The notes: generated by a model from the sequence alone, not told the origin. DNA of 64,000 bases from Ophioderma brevispina (GCA_023653785.1 JAMKCH010002915.1:62001-126000), one strand, 5' to 3'. Positions 45,018 to 58,818 are shown, counted from the stretch's first letter. Program-made: numbers and translations.

Positions 45018-47556
45018 CCAGCACTTTATTCTTGTTATGGTCACACGATATATACTCAAAAAAAAGATCAAAACCAGAAATTTCAGTAAATTCGATTGTA
45101 CACTTCGATATCAGAATCGAATGTTCATGAACAAAAAACTACCCAGAGGCCACTATACCACAACTTGTCCACTCATTATTATTATTACTACAGGCAGAAA
45201 ATACACAAATGCAAAATTCATCAGAGGAGGACCCAAATATTGAATACGTTGTCCTGGCACACATACCATTACTACGGCCAAACAGTTCAGGATGATAGAA
45301 AAAACAACCCATTGATGGCAAGTCGGCAGGGGACAAGGCTTGTGGATCACAAAAAAGCACCTTTAAATATATATTAATATTCATCCATATGTTGTTCCAC
45401 CAGGTCAGTTCAGTCTATTTTCTTCATTTGCAATATATCTCTCAGAATATCTATCTACTCTCAACATCTGAATATAAAAAGCATTGATAGTTGGCCTTTT
45501 TACTTTTCATTTAGCAGTCTATACATAAAATATTTGGAATAAAGTATACAAGATTAAGTTGGACATTGAGGATTTAAAGTGAGTAACAGCAAAATATTCT
45601 TCGGCATGAAAAAATTATCTTATTATTCAAAACAATAGTTGATAAGCTGCCAAAAATTGGGTGACAAATATGGCATTCCCAAACAAGGTGATTGCTAATC
45701 TAATTCCACATTGTTGTTACAAAAGGTGCATAGATTTGAATTATTGATACCCATTTGATATATCAATTGTTGACAGCAAGAATCTAAGCAGAGCTTAACC
45801 TGAAACTATCTCTGCTTGTGGGACCGGAAGAAAATGAGAGGAATTACAATAAATTTCTCCCAATTCAATATACATCATTAAATAAAGAGGCCCATTTAAT
45901 CTCCGAGTTGGGGACCTTAAAATGGTAGCCCTACAAATAGAATGGATCAGCTTACAACTTTTAATGTACCAACAATTTTGTAAAAGCTCAATGATGAGGA
46001 CTATTGTCCATTAAAAACCCTGTCCACCAGATGAACATTTCTTTCCAAGTTTCTGAGGGATGGCATAAATAAGTGAAAAAATAAGCCATATAAATTTAAC
46101 ATCAAAGTCAACCTTTTCTTTGAAAGAGGTATAAGGCATAATTTATTCATTGTTAAAAACTTTAAAATATATGATGACTGATAATACCACTTTTCCAAAA
46201 ACCACGGTTCATTATATTATTAATATATCAGAATTATTCCCTAAAATTGAGTTGTAAATTGAAATTGGTTCGCGGATCCATAAACGACACTAACCAATTG
46301 CCCCCAAAACTTCTTTAATAAAATTATTATCAATGGATTGAAGTTATCGTTAGAAGGATTAACATTACAATGCCAGATGAAATTACCACCAAACGGTTTT
46401 AGATAATAATCACAAAAAGATTTTCAATGACCATGCTATCTAGCGGTACAACAAACGTTTAATCCATGAAATGTTCAGGCCTTTAATCATGTAGAGGGGA
46501 TATGCATCATTTTCAAACCGCCAGAAGAGTAATCCCCAATAATTGTTTTCCTTCTAATTTCTGGTTGGCCAGCCAAGATAAAATTATCACACACATATCT
46601 ATCTTTTAAAAAATCTTCTGGTGGTTGGGGCAAAACTGATAACATAAAGATTAAATGAGAAAGACCCAAGAGAACTTAATTATAGTAATTTTGCCGAAGT
46701 GAGTGAGCTCCCGAGTGGACCAAACTCTAAGGGTATTCTTGAGCTTTTGTTGGGCTGGGCTTAAATTCAGTCGCACATATGTAAATCCGAGGTAAAGGTA
46801 ATAACCTAAAAGGGTAACGGGACCAGCGGTGAATGGACATGCCTTAAATGTGAAAAAAAAAACAATGTCAGGAGGGCTAAGCGCACAGGACCCAGAGGCA
46901 AAAGATTAGATTTATCCAACTTATTTTGCGACCAGTAAAAGATCCAAAAATTATTAAAAATTTGAATTGCTTTACTTAAAGATTTAAATCCTTTAAGGAT
47001 AAAGTAGTATCATCGCATAAGAGTGATAGTTTATTGTATCATATTCTTATAAATGAACGCTATTATAAGTTATCACGGTCGGCTTTAATTAGTAAACTTA
47101 AAATTTCCGCACTTAAGATTAATGTATAAAAGGTGGACTGCCATTTTGGGCAGCCCTGCCGAACACCACATTCCAAACTAAAAAAATTGAAACAGGCCCA
47201 TTAGTGATACACATGAAGATATATCGAATAGAAATTTTAACAGCTAATTAACTCATTACCACAATAAAAGATTTAAGGGTTTTAAAAAGAACAAGAACCC
47301 TTCTATGTCAAAGGCTTTTGGAAATCAATTAAAAACATTCCTTCCAGGTAGATGTGTTTATTTAGATATGCGGTAACATCTTGGGACAAGCGGAATGTTT
47401 TCACCAATTAGACCGGGAGCAAATCCCCCGTCTGATCACTACTAATATATTTGGCCTAATAACCTTTTTTAAAACGAAAGCAAACATTGGTTATAACTTA
47501 TAATCAGTATTAAGTAATGATATTGGCCGCCCTTACTAAGATTAGGGGACTATCCC
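45018..47556 (-). mobile_element. L1/Tx1-like non-LTR retrotransposon A (5'-truncated in the RT fingers)
   Basis: Read on the minus strand: an ISLLNTDYK-like finger motif (about 47500, frame-shifted); SSDQTG near 47440 and GENIRL near 47400; LIDF near 47330 (catalytic Asp); RQGCP near 47155; DDTTLSL near 47010; FAPTTRRF and a GGLKMMHIP box at 46520-46500, typical of L1/Tx1 proteins after the thumb; then a zinc-knuckle-like region (NSNLCTFCNNNVESIS and LVWECHICHP, 45740-45660). A C-terminal tail follows to about 45370. The 3' UTR carries AATAAA (minus, 45030-45025). RT-to-C-terminus is about 730 codons, with many frameshifts. Confidence 0.88.
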
Positions 47557-50500
47557 TTTTTTTTGACAGCGGTCTTTATTGAACATGTGATTAACAGACA
47601 TATTACTACCACTAAGGGACATATAATACAAATTACAATTATAAACCATTAAGGTGGATAACCAAGAAGATATTTAAAGAAATCATAGGCTGAACAAAAT
47701 ACAAAATAAATCATTAACAAAATGCCAACATTTGCCATTTTTTATATAATTTATGACCAGTAAGAGTGCAGTACGCTTGGTAAGTGCACATTTTATAGTA
47801 ATATTGGATTCTTTCTTGCAAGTTTCCAAATTTGGGTATTTTCCATCACTTTTGCCATGTAAATGTGGAATTTTGCATTGTTAATATCAGTGTTAAAGTT
47901 AAGTCACGTTTTGAAACCCAAATATAAAACTAACAGTGAAGGGAAATTTATTTAGTGGTCTTACTTTTCATCCATTTCCAAATCATCCCAACATTGCACA
48001 AAAAAAGGCAATATGCAAAGAAGATGCGTATTGATTCAGGGTCCTTTCTTAAAAAGGACAGATTATTATTTGATATGCATTTTTTACAATGAGTATTTGT
48101 AGCAATGATACAATGGATAATTCTGTACTGAAACCACCTCAACTTAGTATCAGTCGTAAAACTTAAATTCAAAACATACATCTTTCAATCATTATCTGGA
48201 TAGTAAATGCCATTTGCTGTGCTGTTTACTTTCCTTTTAGTGTCATTACAAATGTATCATAGAAATTTTACAACCTTTGCTTTGTTTGACAATATTAGAC
48301 ATTCTTGGGCGAATGGGGGTTTTCCCTTGATAAGTATTAAATTTCATCAACAGTTCAAATGACCTTGAAATGATCTTAAAATGCCATTATACTCCAAGCA
48401 ATAGTTTTACCACATATAGATCGCTAAATTCTTCATAGACCATGAATGATCATTCTTCTCTCAAGAAATCATTAACAAAGAAACACCCCCTTCCTCCACT
48501 GAGCCTAATTCAACCGATTTGCATCAATTTAATTTTGTCATTCCACCAAGGATACCGTCTAGCAATCCGATGAATCCATGTTACTCTGATTAACAGTTTT
48601 AGAAATAGCGCCCAAGAAAATAAAGTGTCATACCAAAATGATTACGCACTGTGTCTTTCATTTTTGTTAAATCGGAAGATACCAAAAATAAGCTGTCATT
48701 ACTTACTAAATTTGTACAAAGACGAAACAATTTAACCATTTTGGCTCACACCTATAAACCTGCGAAATCCAGTTTACCGCAAGCATTAATATGCATTTAG
48801 ACATTTGGCATTTTAAACAACACGTTTCTCATAATTTTGTGAAAAAGTGATCTCTTTTTACCTTTGTGCGTTTTCCCTTCCATCTAAATTTAAAAAATCT
48901 CTCATTTTAAATTCTTGAATAAAATCTTATGGGATTTGGTAAAATTAAGCCATGTAACTTAGGTTTAGGCCTACTAATGATTGTTCACTACAACCACTCT
49001 ACCCAAAACAGGCAAATTTCTTTTACTACCAGACTGACATAAGCTTTTTCATCAAACACGTACACAACCAATTTTCTTAATGGAGTACCTTTGAAGTGAA
49101 TATGCAGTAGCCGGCGGAGTACCCACCCGCAAGGGTACCACATTGCCGGCAGCAACAGTGGGGGTAATCATACACCTAGGTACACACGCGTGCGTAAACA
49201 CTAGTCACACCATGATGGAGTACCTGCATGGGTACAACCCATGCAAATGAGCTTTGATCTTGGTGGGATTATTTTAGTAATTTTATTCCATTATTAACAT
49301 TTGGTCACATGGGTTATATGTTTTTACACAAAATTGTCATTTATAGGGGTTTTTGGTGATGCTCAACCACAAATATGATGTAACTAAGCTTGACATGATC
49401 AGAAAGTCGTAAACAACAATGAATGTTTGGCGCCCTATATGGTCAAGTGCTGCCTACTAGGGCGGCCGGTAGGAGAGTACTTGAAGTATCTCCCGTGGAG
49501 TAGTGCCAGAGGACTCCACTTACTGGTGGCTTACTGGCGTACCTGTCAGTCAACTAGCAGGAAACTGAAGAGTACACTATAGGATGGTACTGCTAAGTAA
49601 ACAGAGCTGCTATCATTCCAGTGGTTGTATACTCACAAGAACTTAGTTGTAGGTACTGCATAAATAGTGCATCAGGGGGTACCCTGTGGAGTAGAGCTAA
49701 GAGTACCCATGGAGTACTTAAGCTCGGGTTACCACCGTGAGTAGGAATCGTGCTGTGTAAGATTTTTATAATTTCATTCACCATTTTAAACATTGGTATG
49801 GAAAGCATCCTAAAAGTCCAAACTACCATCCAAATTGCCATTTTATTTTCAAGTTTTTTACAAATTGGTAGTATTCTGTTTCTGTGGATTCCAATCCACA
49901 CAGGCTTACTGTTTTATCTATCTTACTTTCAATCCAGAAGAAAATTAAAATAGTTGTGAGCGTTTGAAAAAACATCTTCTAAGACTTTTCGAACCATCAA
50001 GAATGCGAGTGTATTCATTTGCTATTTTTTAAGTAATCTTGAAATTAATATTATTTATGGTTATCCCGCTATATCATTTCTCTCGTATCATGAGAGGCTA
50101 ATATTTCAGCGCACAAACAAATATGTATGGTGCTAAAGGATCCCCTTGTCTGCCAAACTACGCTGAATTTGAAAAAACTTTGAGAAATAGGCCATTTACA
50201 ATTACAGATGAAGTAGAATTTGTGTACAAAGTTTCAAACCATTACATATATCATTACCACAATTTAAAAGCTCTTCAAAGTCTTCAAAATAAAATCATGG
50301 GATACTGTGTCAAAGGCTGTTTCAAAGTCTATACAAGACTAACATCCACGGAAATCATTAACCTCTTCTTAGTTGTAATAAATCTAAAATTGACGAGTGT
50401 TTTCGCCAATAAAACCTATTGGTACAAATCCAGTTTGATCTTCCGAGCTCAATTCAGGAAGTACTGCTTTAACACGATTAGCATACAGCCGGACGCCAAT

Positions 50501-51760
50501 TTATAACTAACATTTAGAAGCGAAACCAGGCAATTGTTCAAAATGCCTTGTTTCTCTCATTAGGAAGGAGAGTGATTTGACCAAGTTTTGTGAGACTGTG
50601 TAAAGAATCCATTCCGAAAACCTTCATTCAGCGATATCAAGAGAAAACATGAATATATCAGACCAGAAACATGTTTAAACTCCACAGTAAAAACCGTGGT
50701 CCGGGGTCTTATGTTATTCATATTGAGGACATTGGTCAATTCGAACCAATGTAAGTTCCCCCTCCAAAGTATTCGATGTGTCTGATTACTTATTAATATT
50801 CACATTTTCCATCAATTTTCGTATTACCCGTTTTCGTATTTTTTGTACAAATTATCATAGAAACTTACGACCTCCTTTTCTACGTCATCTTGCAAGGTAC
50901 TTCTTTCCATCTTTCTTAAACCCCAAAAATTTTTTTTTCTGGTTACTCGGTTTGTACAAAATCCGGTTTAAGGTAAGAAAATTTTGAAGGTTTTTCTCCC
51001 TCCTCAATCCATTAAGCTTCTTGTAAACGAACAAAGGGCTACCACTCTCTTCTTAGTTATATCTCCTCGAGTTTAAGTTTCAATTCGTTTAAACTCATTT
51101 ATCATTGGTTCGACATTGGAATTCTCTTTTAATAAAGCCTCCTCATATAACATAGTTAAAATTTCGATTCGTTTGTCAAGGATTTCTCTCTTTATTATAT
51201 TTCGTTTCCTTTCTTGGTGAATATTGATATTGGGCACTTCTATTTCCAATGACAAAACTCAAAAAAACAATTGATCGTGATATTTAAACTTAAATCGTAA
51301 GGAAGCAATATCACTAATGTGATCCCTATTATCGGGAGGAAAACGCATAGAGTGTTTTACGGTATTGACGGCATTTTGGACAATGCCAACTATTATTCAT
51401 CATAATTAAATCATTATTAAATTTCCACGAACCCTTACCTCTTTGAATGTACAAAGTAAGATCCATAAATCATCGTCAAATCAAGTACAATCCAATTCCT
51501 GCTTGGTCTCTTTCAATATTTCGTATTGCAAATTACAAAAATTGTTAGTATAAGACGCAAAACGGCCCCCTTGAATTGGTTGTATTGCCCGCTGTAAAAC
51601 ACACATAGCCCCATTCAGATCTGTCAATTTCACTTCTGGTTCCAATGAACATCTTGAAGACATATATGGCAATTTCTTTTTTCTTAAATAATCAAACAGC
51701 TTTCTTTAAACTTTGGCACGAAAAACCCCTACACTTTATTGAACATAGTGCAATACAGAT
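47557..51760 (-). mobile_element. L1/Tx1-like non-LTR retrotransposon B (near full ORF2, interrupted)
   Basis: On the minus strand the ORF2 relic begins near 51745 with an AP-endonuclease N-terminus (KKLFDYLRKK, then LQDVH-like, EWGYVCFTAGN, near 51710-51560). Most of the endonuclease appears deleted; a KGSWKFNN motif lies near 51420. The linker (EILTMLYEEALLKENSNVEP, 51180-51110; EGEKPSKFF near 51000) leads to the RT: SDQTGF near 50440, CIDFETAFDT near 50325, QGDPLAPYIF near 50140. After the 49085-49740 insertion come WKGKRTKVKRD near 48890, LRWFQYRIIH near 48130 and KDPES (zinc-knuckle region), then a 3' UTR with AATAAA (47580-47575) and A8 (47564-47557). Many frameshifts. Confidence 0.85.
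49085..49740. repeat. GGAGTACC/GGGTACC-rich repeat interrupting element B
   Basis: Numerous GGAGTAC, GGGTACC and GTACTT motifs (for example near 49085, 49120, 49220, 49475, 49680, 49715) within a segment lacking L1-like coding. It lies between RT and C-terminal parts of element B, consistent with insertion. Clear terminal repeats were not resolved. Confidence 0.5.
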
Positions 51761-54700
51761 TTATCATAATTTAATGTGAACGAAAACACTTTTTACAAAA
51801 TTCACACATTCAAACATAAGTTTTAATACCATTAAAAAAGCTGTCAAATTTATGCGCTATAAAAAACATACTAATATAAAGAATAAGAAAAAGCCATAGT
51901 TCCAACAGGGCCAAAAAAAAATCCTACCCAGATAAGAGACGAAAACGAACCCTGGCCCCGACCAGCCAGCAACATTGCTAATCTCAATTTCCATTAACTG
52001 ATTTAGAAATATCCTGCCTTTTTTCTTTTGTATAGATGAGGGGACACTTTCATTATGGCAATGTCTCTTTTCAATTTGAAACGACAATAATAATTTAGAG
52101 ATCACTTTGTGATACCTTCCCACCAGCAGTATTACAAGATCCCAATGGGAAAACCCAATCCAACTTGAACTTAAAATCTTGTGGTTTTGGTTTTCCGAGC
52201 AATTGCTTGCATCACTGCCTCGGAAAAACGATATTGGTTCCGTAGTTAAACGTTGTGAGATATACTATAAGCTGATAGCTAGAGACTGTCTATTTACATT
52301 TAACAAAATTCGAACAAATTAGTTCATCAAATTGAGGAGGTAGGAGTTCGAGGTAAGACAAGCAGAGATAAGAAGATGTTTGACCACCAGGCCAGCGTGG
52401 ACATGTCGGCATGCTGTTTTTTTTTTTTTCTGATCCTAACTTCAACTATATTTACGAGTACAAGAAGCCATGCTAAAACAAAGATATTACTTATAATCGA
52501 ACCCATCATATCATTGTTATGAATTGAACGGTGGCTGTTGAAGAGATGCTGTAATAAATGTAATGTAATACGGACAAAAAAAACGTGTCTCCGAACGCCG
52601 CAATTGTCCGACGCCCGGGTAGAGGTCAAATCAATAATTCACACAAAATTGAGGGTAAGATTAGGCAGCCGTGGACTACCAAACCAAAAAACCCTCAGAT
52701 GATTTAAAATTAACCTTTTTGTAGACTGCAGGGGGGATGGATATGGATCTCAAAAATGCCCTTTTTCTGTTAAAGAAACCTAATAATTGATCATTCTGTA
52801 CTTGAGGGTGCTAAAAAGGAAAGCATTGAAATGAGAAATGTTAAAACATGTGAATTTTATATACATGAAATCATAATTTTAAATACATCATTAAAATACA
52901 ACATACCACACACATGGTAGTTACCCACATACATAAGTATATAGACCTGGAAATAGTTGGTACGTGTCCTCTAAAGGGGCACTGGCACTTTCAACACCAA
53001 AGTATGAAATTAGTCACATTCACTCTCTTGAAGGAATATTACAGATACATTTCCTGATCCAAAATATTCCAACATAAAAATTTCACACAAAGTATGAACG
53101 TTATTCAATTCCATCTCAAATGATAGTCTAGGACTTGGAAAAAAGCAGAATATATATCTGATCAAAATATCAAACCTAATATTTAAAGGTGGTTGATTCC
53201 GATGTATGCGTATTGTGTTCTCTACTGTTATGAGAGCTTGGCACTTACACATCCACCCTCAAGTACCGTGGAAAACAAACTTGCGTTTTGATCCCGGGTG
53301 TGATGGTAGACGCAATAATTGCATGTTGCAAAACCCTATTCCATACTGTGCTAATAAAGTGGTTAAACCACTAAAACGCGCGCTTTTTTGTTGACTATGT
53401 TGGGCACACTCGAAATGGCCCACAGCAAGCGCATCAAAATTTCAGACGATAATGAGAAAAAATACGGCATTTCATTGAAATCAAATCGATCTACTCAGCG
53501 TAAATCGGGGGTCCCTAAGACGATCGGAACACGCCCCTTTAATGGGCTATTGTACTGAGATCAAACAGTGTGTTTATAAACATGGAATATCAAAAAATCG
53601 CGCACAGTGATATCATCGACGAGTTAATCCGGTGTGTTATGTGTTCACTGAGTAAAACCACCAGGAGTTTTGATTATGATCTTGCATTATATAAGGTGGT
53701 GTTAATATATATTTTTAGAGGTATTTATATTAGGGCTATAAAAAAGCTTTACAACCATACCAAATCACTTTTGAAGACCCTGACCATTGCAGAAAATGTA
53801 AAATTTTTGAAATTGAAATTACTTTTCCAAATTTTCTGCACCAATTTTAAACACATTTGAAAATTACTATATTGAGCATAACACCAAAGACCTAAAGCTG
53901 TTTAGACATTAGACGGCAAAGTCTCGGGCTTTGAGGTCAGGCGCCAGATTTTAATACATAGTATATAATTACGGCAACCACCTTTCTAAACACTACTTTA
54001 CGATGTTGAAAACAAAGTTACATCTCAAATTTAGAGAAATATTTTCTACAAAAATATATCTATACTTTATCACGTTTTTATGTCAAACTGCACTCTAATT
54101 TTTCATGGATAAAGATCAAAAATTTTTGTACAAAATTTTCGATTGCAATATTAAAAATTAGTAATGATCAAAAAGAACGGTAAATCTAAGAAATGTTTAC
54201 CCTGATTATATCAGATATTCAGGTAAGTAAAGTCTGATATAATCGTAAGAGTAGGTTCTATTTCTATGTATTACCAGCACCGGCAGTCCATACGTAAGTC
54301 TGCGTGTGAAGATAAAGTCAAAAATGCTGTCTCAGTCACTTTTTCTTTTCATGTTTTACCGCACATGAACCACACTGATGAACCTCTAATCTCATGGGAT
54401 TCTAGTATTATTGGTGCGTTCATCCTGATTCTGGTCTGCTTACCTTTCTTGCGCAGTCGCTGCTTTGGCCGCAAGTTTACCCCTTTCTCTATCAACTAGG
54501 TGGGAGATCGGTAGAGACTGTGGACTGGTTTCCTTCCGGGCAGGAAAGGGTCTTTGTCTGGCTTTTCAAGGATCCAATTCGGTCGTCCATAAAAACAAAT
54601 CTAAGCGATCACTGGCTCACGGAGTTGCGAAGCTCTGGGTTACGGCGCGGTAATCTATGAGCGCTGGCTATGAGATAGAATTGGATTCTGCCTCGTCATA

Positions 54701-55225
54701 TCAAAAGTCTGATTGCATGTCCTTGTAGCTTCCGTATATTTACTCCTCTCTCTCTTGTTCATTCCATAGAAGACGCAATTCGCTTCCTATCGTGTATCTA
54801 TTTTAAGTTATCTTTCATTCACCATGTTCAATTGGTGGTAGCAAATAGTTGACTTGTGGAGATATGTCATCATCATGATTTTCAAAGTTCGCGTATTCCC
54901 ACAGTATGTTCAGTCCATTCGATTCTATCTTCGTTTTGTTTTGACCAGACCGTGACTTCATGGCTGTCTGACCGGCGGGTTTAAAGACAAAATTAAGGCA
55001 TTTTCAAAGCCACAAATGTAATACATACTAAACTATTATCCGGATGGATTCCAACCACTTAAAGTTGAGTCTCGATTCGTGGTCGAATCAACACAGTTTT
55101 AGTGAATTTGACATTAATTTCTTATGGAACGTATTCAGATCGTGAACTTTGACTGCTAAAAACATAAAATGGTATTCGTGCAAATTCTTCGTACAAATGT
55201 TATACCAGATGCTGCTACCCGACTT
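51761..55225. other. 3.5 kb without recognisable genes
   Basis: AT-rich; ORFs of 60-100 codons without signature. It would be the place to look for ORF1 of element B (51761-53000, minus strand), but I see no RRM, coiled-coil or zinc-knuckle motif. Confidence 0.4.
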
Positions 55226-55226
55226 C

Positions 55227-55395
55227 ACTTGACCAAACCCAACCCAGGATTTAAAAGGTGGAGTAAATCCTATTGACAATCATACTGTTGCAGATTGAAG
55301 TCAGTGTAATCCTCTTCTTCTCTGTATGACAAATTCTCCTTCTCTTTATTAGGGCTTACTGCAACTTTTAAATCCTGGGGTGGGTTCGGTCAAGT
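55227..55395. repeat. Fold-back (inverted) repeat with 40-nt arms
   Basis: Arms 55227-55266 and 55356-55395 are complementary at 36 of 40 positions (for example CAGGATTTAAAAG / CTTTTAAATCCTG), with an 89-nt loop. It could be a small fold-back element or a long hairpin RNA source. Confidence 0.88.
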
Positions 55396-56494
55396 GGGCA
55401 TAACTTCAACAATACTTCATTAATCACCACAAATAAGGTGTCAAAATACGCGTAAATAAACACCACTTACAATTATATCCCATAATGTATAATGCGATGC
55501 ATCGTTTGAATTTGACAGATACATTTCAGGGGTGGGGAGTTATTTTTTGGGGTGTGTTTACGTGTGTATTGATGCTACACAAAGAAATTTTCCGACTGAA
55601 TGAGCGAGAAAGCCTACTTGCAATATTGATTGTGGTACACGTGTTCGTGTCCCAGTACACTGCAATGTCATTGAAACTCCAAAAACTGCAACTTTTGGTT
55701 TTGGGGGTTTGCGTCTTTCGGGCGTTCTATCTCAGCCATTTCTGTACGCTTTTTTACAAGCCATGTATTAAATGAAAGAGCAAGATCTAGGCAACAAAAT
55801 GTATATTTCGAGAACTTTCAAAATGGTCTGACTTTGGCACAATACTGATCGAAAAACATGCCGAGATACTTTTTGTGCCAGGTGTAGTTTCGTGATCGCA
55901 GGACGGGCAGAGACGTCATCTCCGACCATTTTCTCTGCTTAATTATGGTTTACATTGAACTTCTGTGACGAAACTGCCTTTTTGTTCCTCTTGCTCATGG
56001 GGAGTTACTTGGATTCGGTCGGTGTTTGCTGCTGAAAACTTGATTTTGGAGGATTTCACTTATATGTGTAGTGGCGAGCCCCGGAATTTTTTTGACTTTT
56101 TAATCATGATTTGAGGCAGTTTTCTGAAAACCAAACCCATTTTATTTTAGAAAAAGGATTCATATTTAATTTTTTTGTGAAAAACTGACCCTTCGAGTAC
56201 ACAACAACATTGTAAACTTCAAGATAAATTTGCAAAGACCCCCTCCCTCCCGCCTCATGGACCTAGTCTCGTTTGGAATATGACGCAATATTCAGTCTCT
56301 AGCTAAAATCAGGAAACTACTTTCTAGCACGGAACTATCTATCGAACAGTCCCGCCTAAAGGCATCTTTTTTGCATATATATACTTATTCCAGGAGGTAC
56401 TCCACCAGAAGCATCATCAGGTCCATGTTCAATTGTCATATGGCAGTCAAATGGTATCTATTTTATGACCCATGAACCTTGCAAAAAATGCAAT

Positions 56495-56640
56495 GGTTCG
56501 CCCGCAAAGGCGGGGTGTGCCCATCTCTCTGTCATTGGCGTTTGGGCAAGACTCCTCCTATAATGTTGCTGTGGGTGTGTTCGCCACTCCTCCCGCACAG
56601 CGAGTCTGTTTTGCATTCCCAGCAAAAGCCGGTACCATTA
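56495..56640 (-). repeat. Repeat F fragment (SINE-body-like), copy 1
   Basis: Shares TGCCCATCTCTCT, AGACTCCTCC, ACTCCTCCCG(C/T)ACAGCGAG and GGTGGAGAG-like blocks with 61985-62120. The latter is adjacent to a tRNA-like head, so on the minus strand this looks like a headless SINE body. Confidence 0.65.
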
Positions 56641-56689
56641 TAACTCCTGAGTGGAGAGAAGCATGCGAGGTACCCTGGTCAAATCTAGG

Positions 56690-57195
56690 TACAAGATAGG
56701 TTACTGTACCTAAAGTACCCTATTTCAAATGTCGCACATTTGGATCAAGTATTCAGGTACATTTTAGGTATAATTTAGGTACACTTTGTAAACCTAATTT
56801 CTACTAAAATGTACCTACCATACGTATACTTTTGTTTGTGGTGAAGTACTTTTAGGTAATGTACCTAATATGTACCACAGTACCTAAATATACTTTATTC
56901 TGCGCATTTCAAAAGTGATCATGTACCCATCATATCCCTAAAAAGTATCTAATAAAGGTACATTTTGGGATCAATAGCTAAAAGTACCTCTCATGTGTTA
57001 CAAAGTAGTCCCTACCTAAATTATACATGTTTTGTCCTAAAAGGTACCCAATAAAAGTATATTTTGGGTATTTATAAGTAAATGCTATCTACAAAGTACC
57101 TTTCCTTTGTTCCAAAAGTGGCCTATACCTACATTGTACCTGTTCTATACCTAAAAGGTACCCAATAAAAGTATATTTTGGGTACCTATTCAGGT
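56690..57195. repeat. GTACCT-rich field with ~115-bp tandem units
   Basis: CCTAAAAGGTACCCAATAAA and AGTATATTTTGGGTA occur near 57033 and 57148 exactly, and as a variant near 56938, giving three units. The preceding part has many AGGTACATTTTAGGTA-type motifs. ORFs crossing it are unlikely to be real. Confidence 0.8.
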
Positions 57196-57199
57196 GAAT

Positions 57200-58770
57200 A
57201 AAAAATTGCACCCACCCCCACCATTTTGCAATATACTTGGTGGCGATGGCAAGATTATATTTCATTAGATTTAATTTACGTAATGATTCATTCCAATCGT
57301 TAGGTATAGGCCCAGCTAGTGTCTTTTGAATCAAGTAGTTAGTTTGCAATTATCCACAAATTTAAAATACAATGGCCCGAATTCCAAAAAGATGCGATGA
57401 CATCATCTTCAACTAAACATCGTTTTATCTTTTGAAGAAAGTGTGATTGATGATAACATTCGTTAAAATTATGAATAAAGTTTTTTCTCAAAGTGATATA
57501 GATAAATTAGCACAGAACTGATTTTCAGAGATAAATGTCTATCTAAATACTAAACAATGGATAAACATCCTTTTGGAATAAGGGCTACTGTATTCAGCAA
57601 AGCGAACCAGTACCCACAAGAGAATCAGGTTATTTACTGCAGCGTGAACACACTCAGCTTCGACTTCATGGGGTCTCGGCTTCGACTTAAAGCCCTCGCT
57701 TCTCAAAATGGGGTATCATGCGTAAACATGGAAGTTTGGGTCGATTGGCTTTTTGAATCAGGTCATAGGCATCATAACAACAGCGCGCTATAGTCCGTGT
57801 CTCTACCTGTGCAGTGATGTCATAACATTACACCTGCGTCAAGAAATGCCGTCTTTGTTCGAGCGCCGTGGCTTCGAGCCAGCGCGAGCGATTACTCATT
57901 GCGATCAACAGAATCTTCGCAATGCTCTAATATATATGATTATTAATTGTCTACTTTATGTTTAATATTTTGCCACATCAATTGTTATTATTATTAATTC
58001 TTATTTTGGAAGAACAAAACTGTATATTTTTAAACAAGCATAGGGGTGGGGTGAATGGGATTACACACGATTCAGAAGCTAACCCTTTACTCTAAATTGG
58101 ATGTGTAACCCCACAAAATAGACTAAAAAATTTACCCTGGAAGATCTTTCTACCTATCATTGCCTAATCACCTCATACATTATAATATACTGTCTTTTTG
58201 TTATTAAGGAATAACATTTGTTAGGTGGGAATTGACTAGGTTCTAACTGACATTTGGATTTTGAGATATGGACATTTTAAGTTCACAAGAAACAATACAA
58301 AACAAAATAATTTTACTGGAATTGAGACTTCAACAAATTTATAATTTGAAAAAAATGTAAAACAAATTATATCATTTTAAAACATAGCAAATGTAAATTT
58401 CAAAACTTACTTATTCACCAAAACCCGCTTACTTAGACCCTTGTATTTACCAGCTCACATTTTTTTCAATCTCCTTTCTCTGGTTGATAATATGCTGGTC
58501 AGTCGTAGCTATGTTGCCAACCTTTTCCTTCAGTTGGGGTGTAAAATAGCAACCTATTACCCTAAAGGGTAGTTGGATTCATTCTTGTGGTATGGTGGAT
58601 GAAAAAATGCTTTGTATTACAGGGTCCATAGAAAAGCCAATGCTAGTCCTGACTACCCTGTTTGCTTCATACAAATGGTGTATCATCCACATCTATGAAG
58701 TTGATGTTAACAAAATTCCAATGAGTGTGGATGGACAGACTACAAAATGTGAATTTCGTAAAAAAAAATA
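57200..58770. other. No recognisable gene
   Basis: A minus-strand 86-codon ORF (57089-57349) includes GPIPNDWNESLRKLNLMKYN, which is not low-complexity, but I cannot place it in a family. The rest is AT-rich. Confidence 0.35.
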
Positions 58771-58803
58771 AATCACGGTGTGAATGGGGCCAAAAGTCAC
58801 ATG

Positions 58804-58818
58804 AGGTCACGAAGGTCA
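58804..58818 (+). promoter_or_regulatory. AGGTCA direct repeat with 3-nt spacing (DR3)
   Basis: AGGTCA-CGA-AGGTCA. DR3 spacing is the VDR/RXR-type consensus. It sits in repetitive DNA followed by CA-rich sequence, so function is doubtful. Confidence 0.25.

Noticed and set aside
50123..50506. 127-codon plus-strand ORF
   Set aside because: Lies antisense to clear reverse-transcriptase motifs (DQTGF, DFETAFDT, QGDPLAP) on the minus strand.
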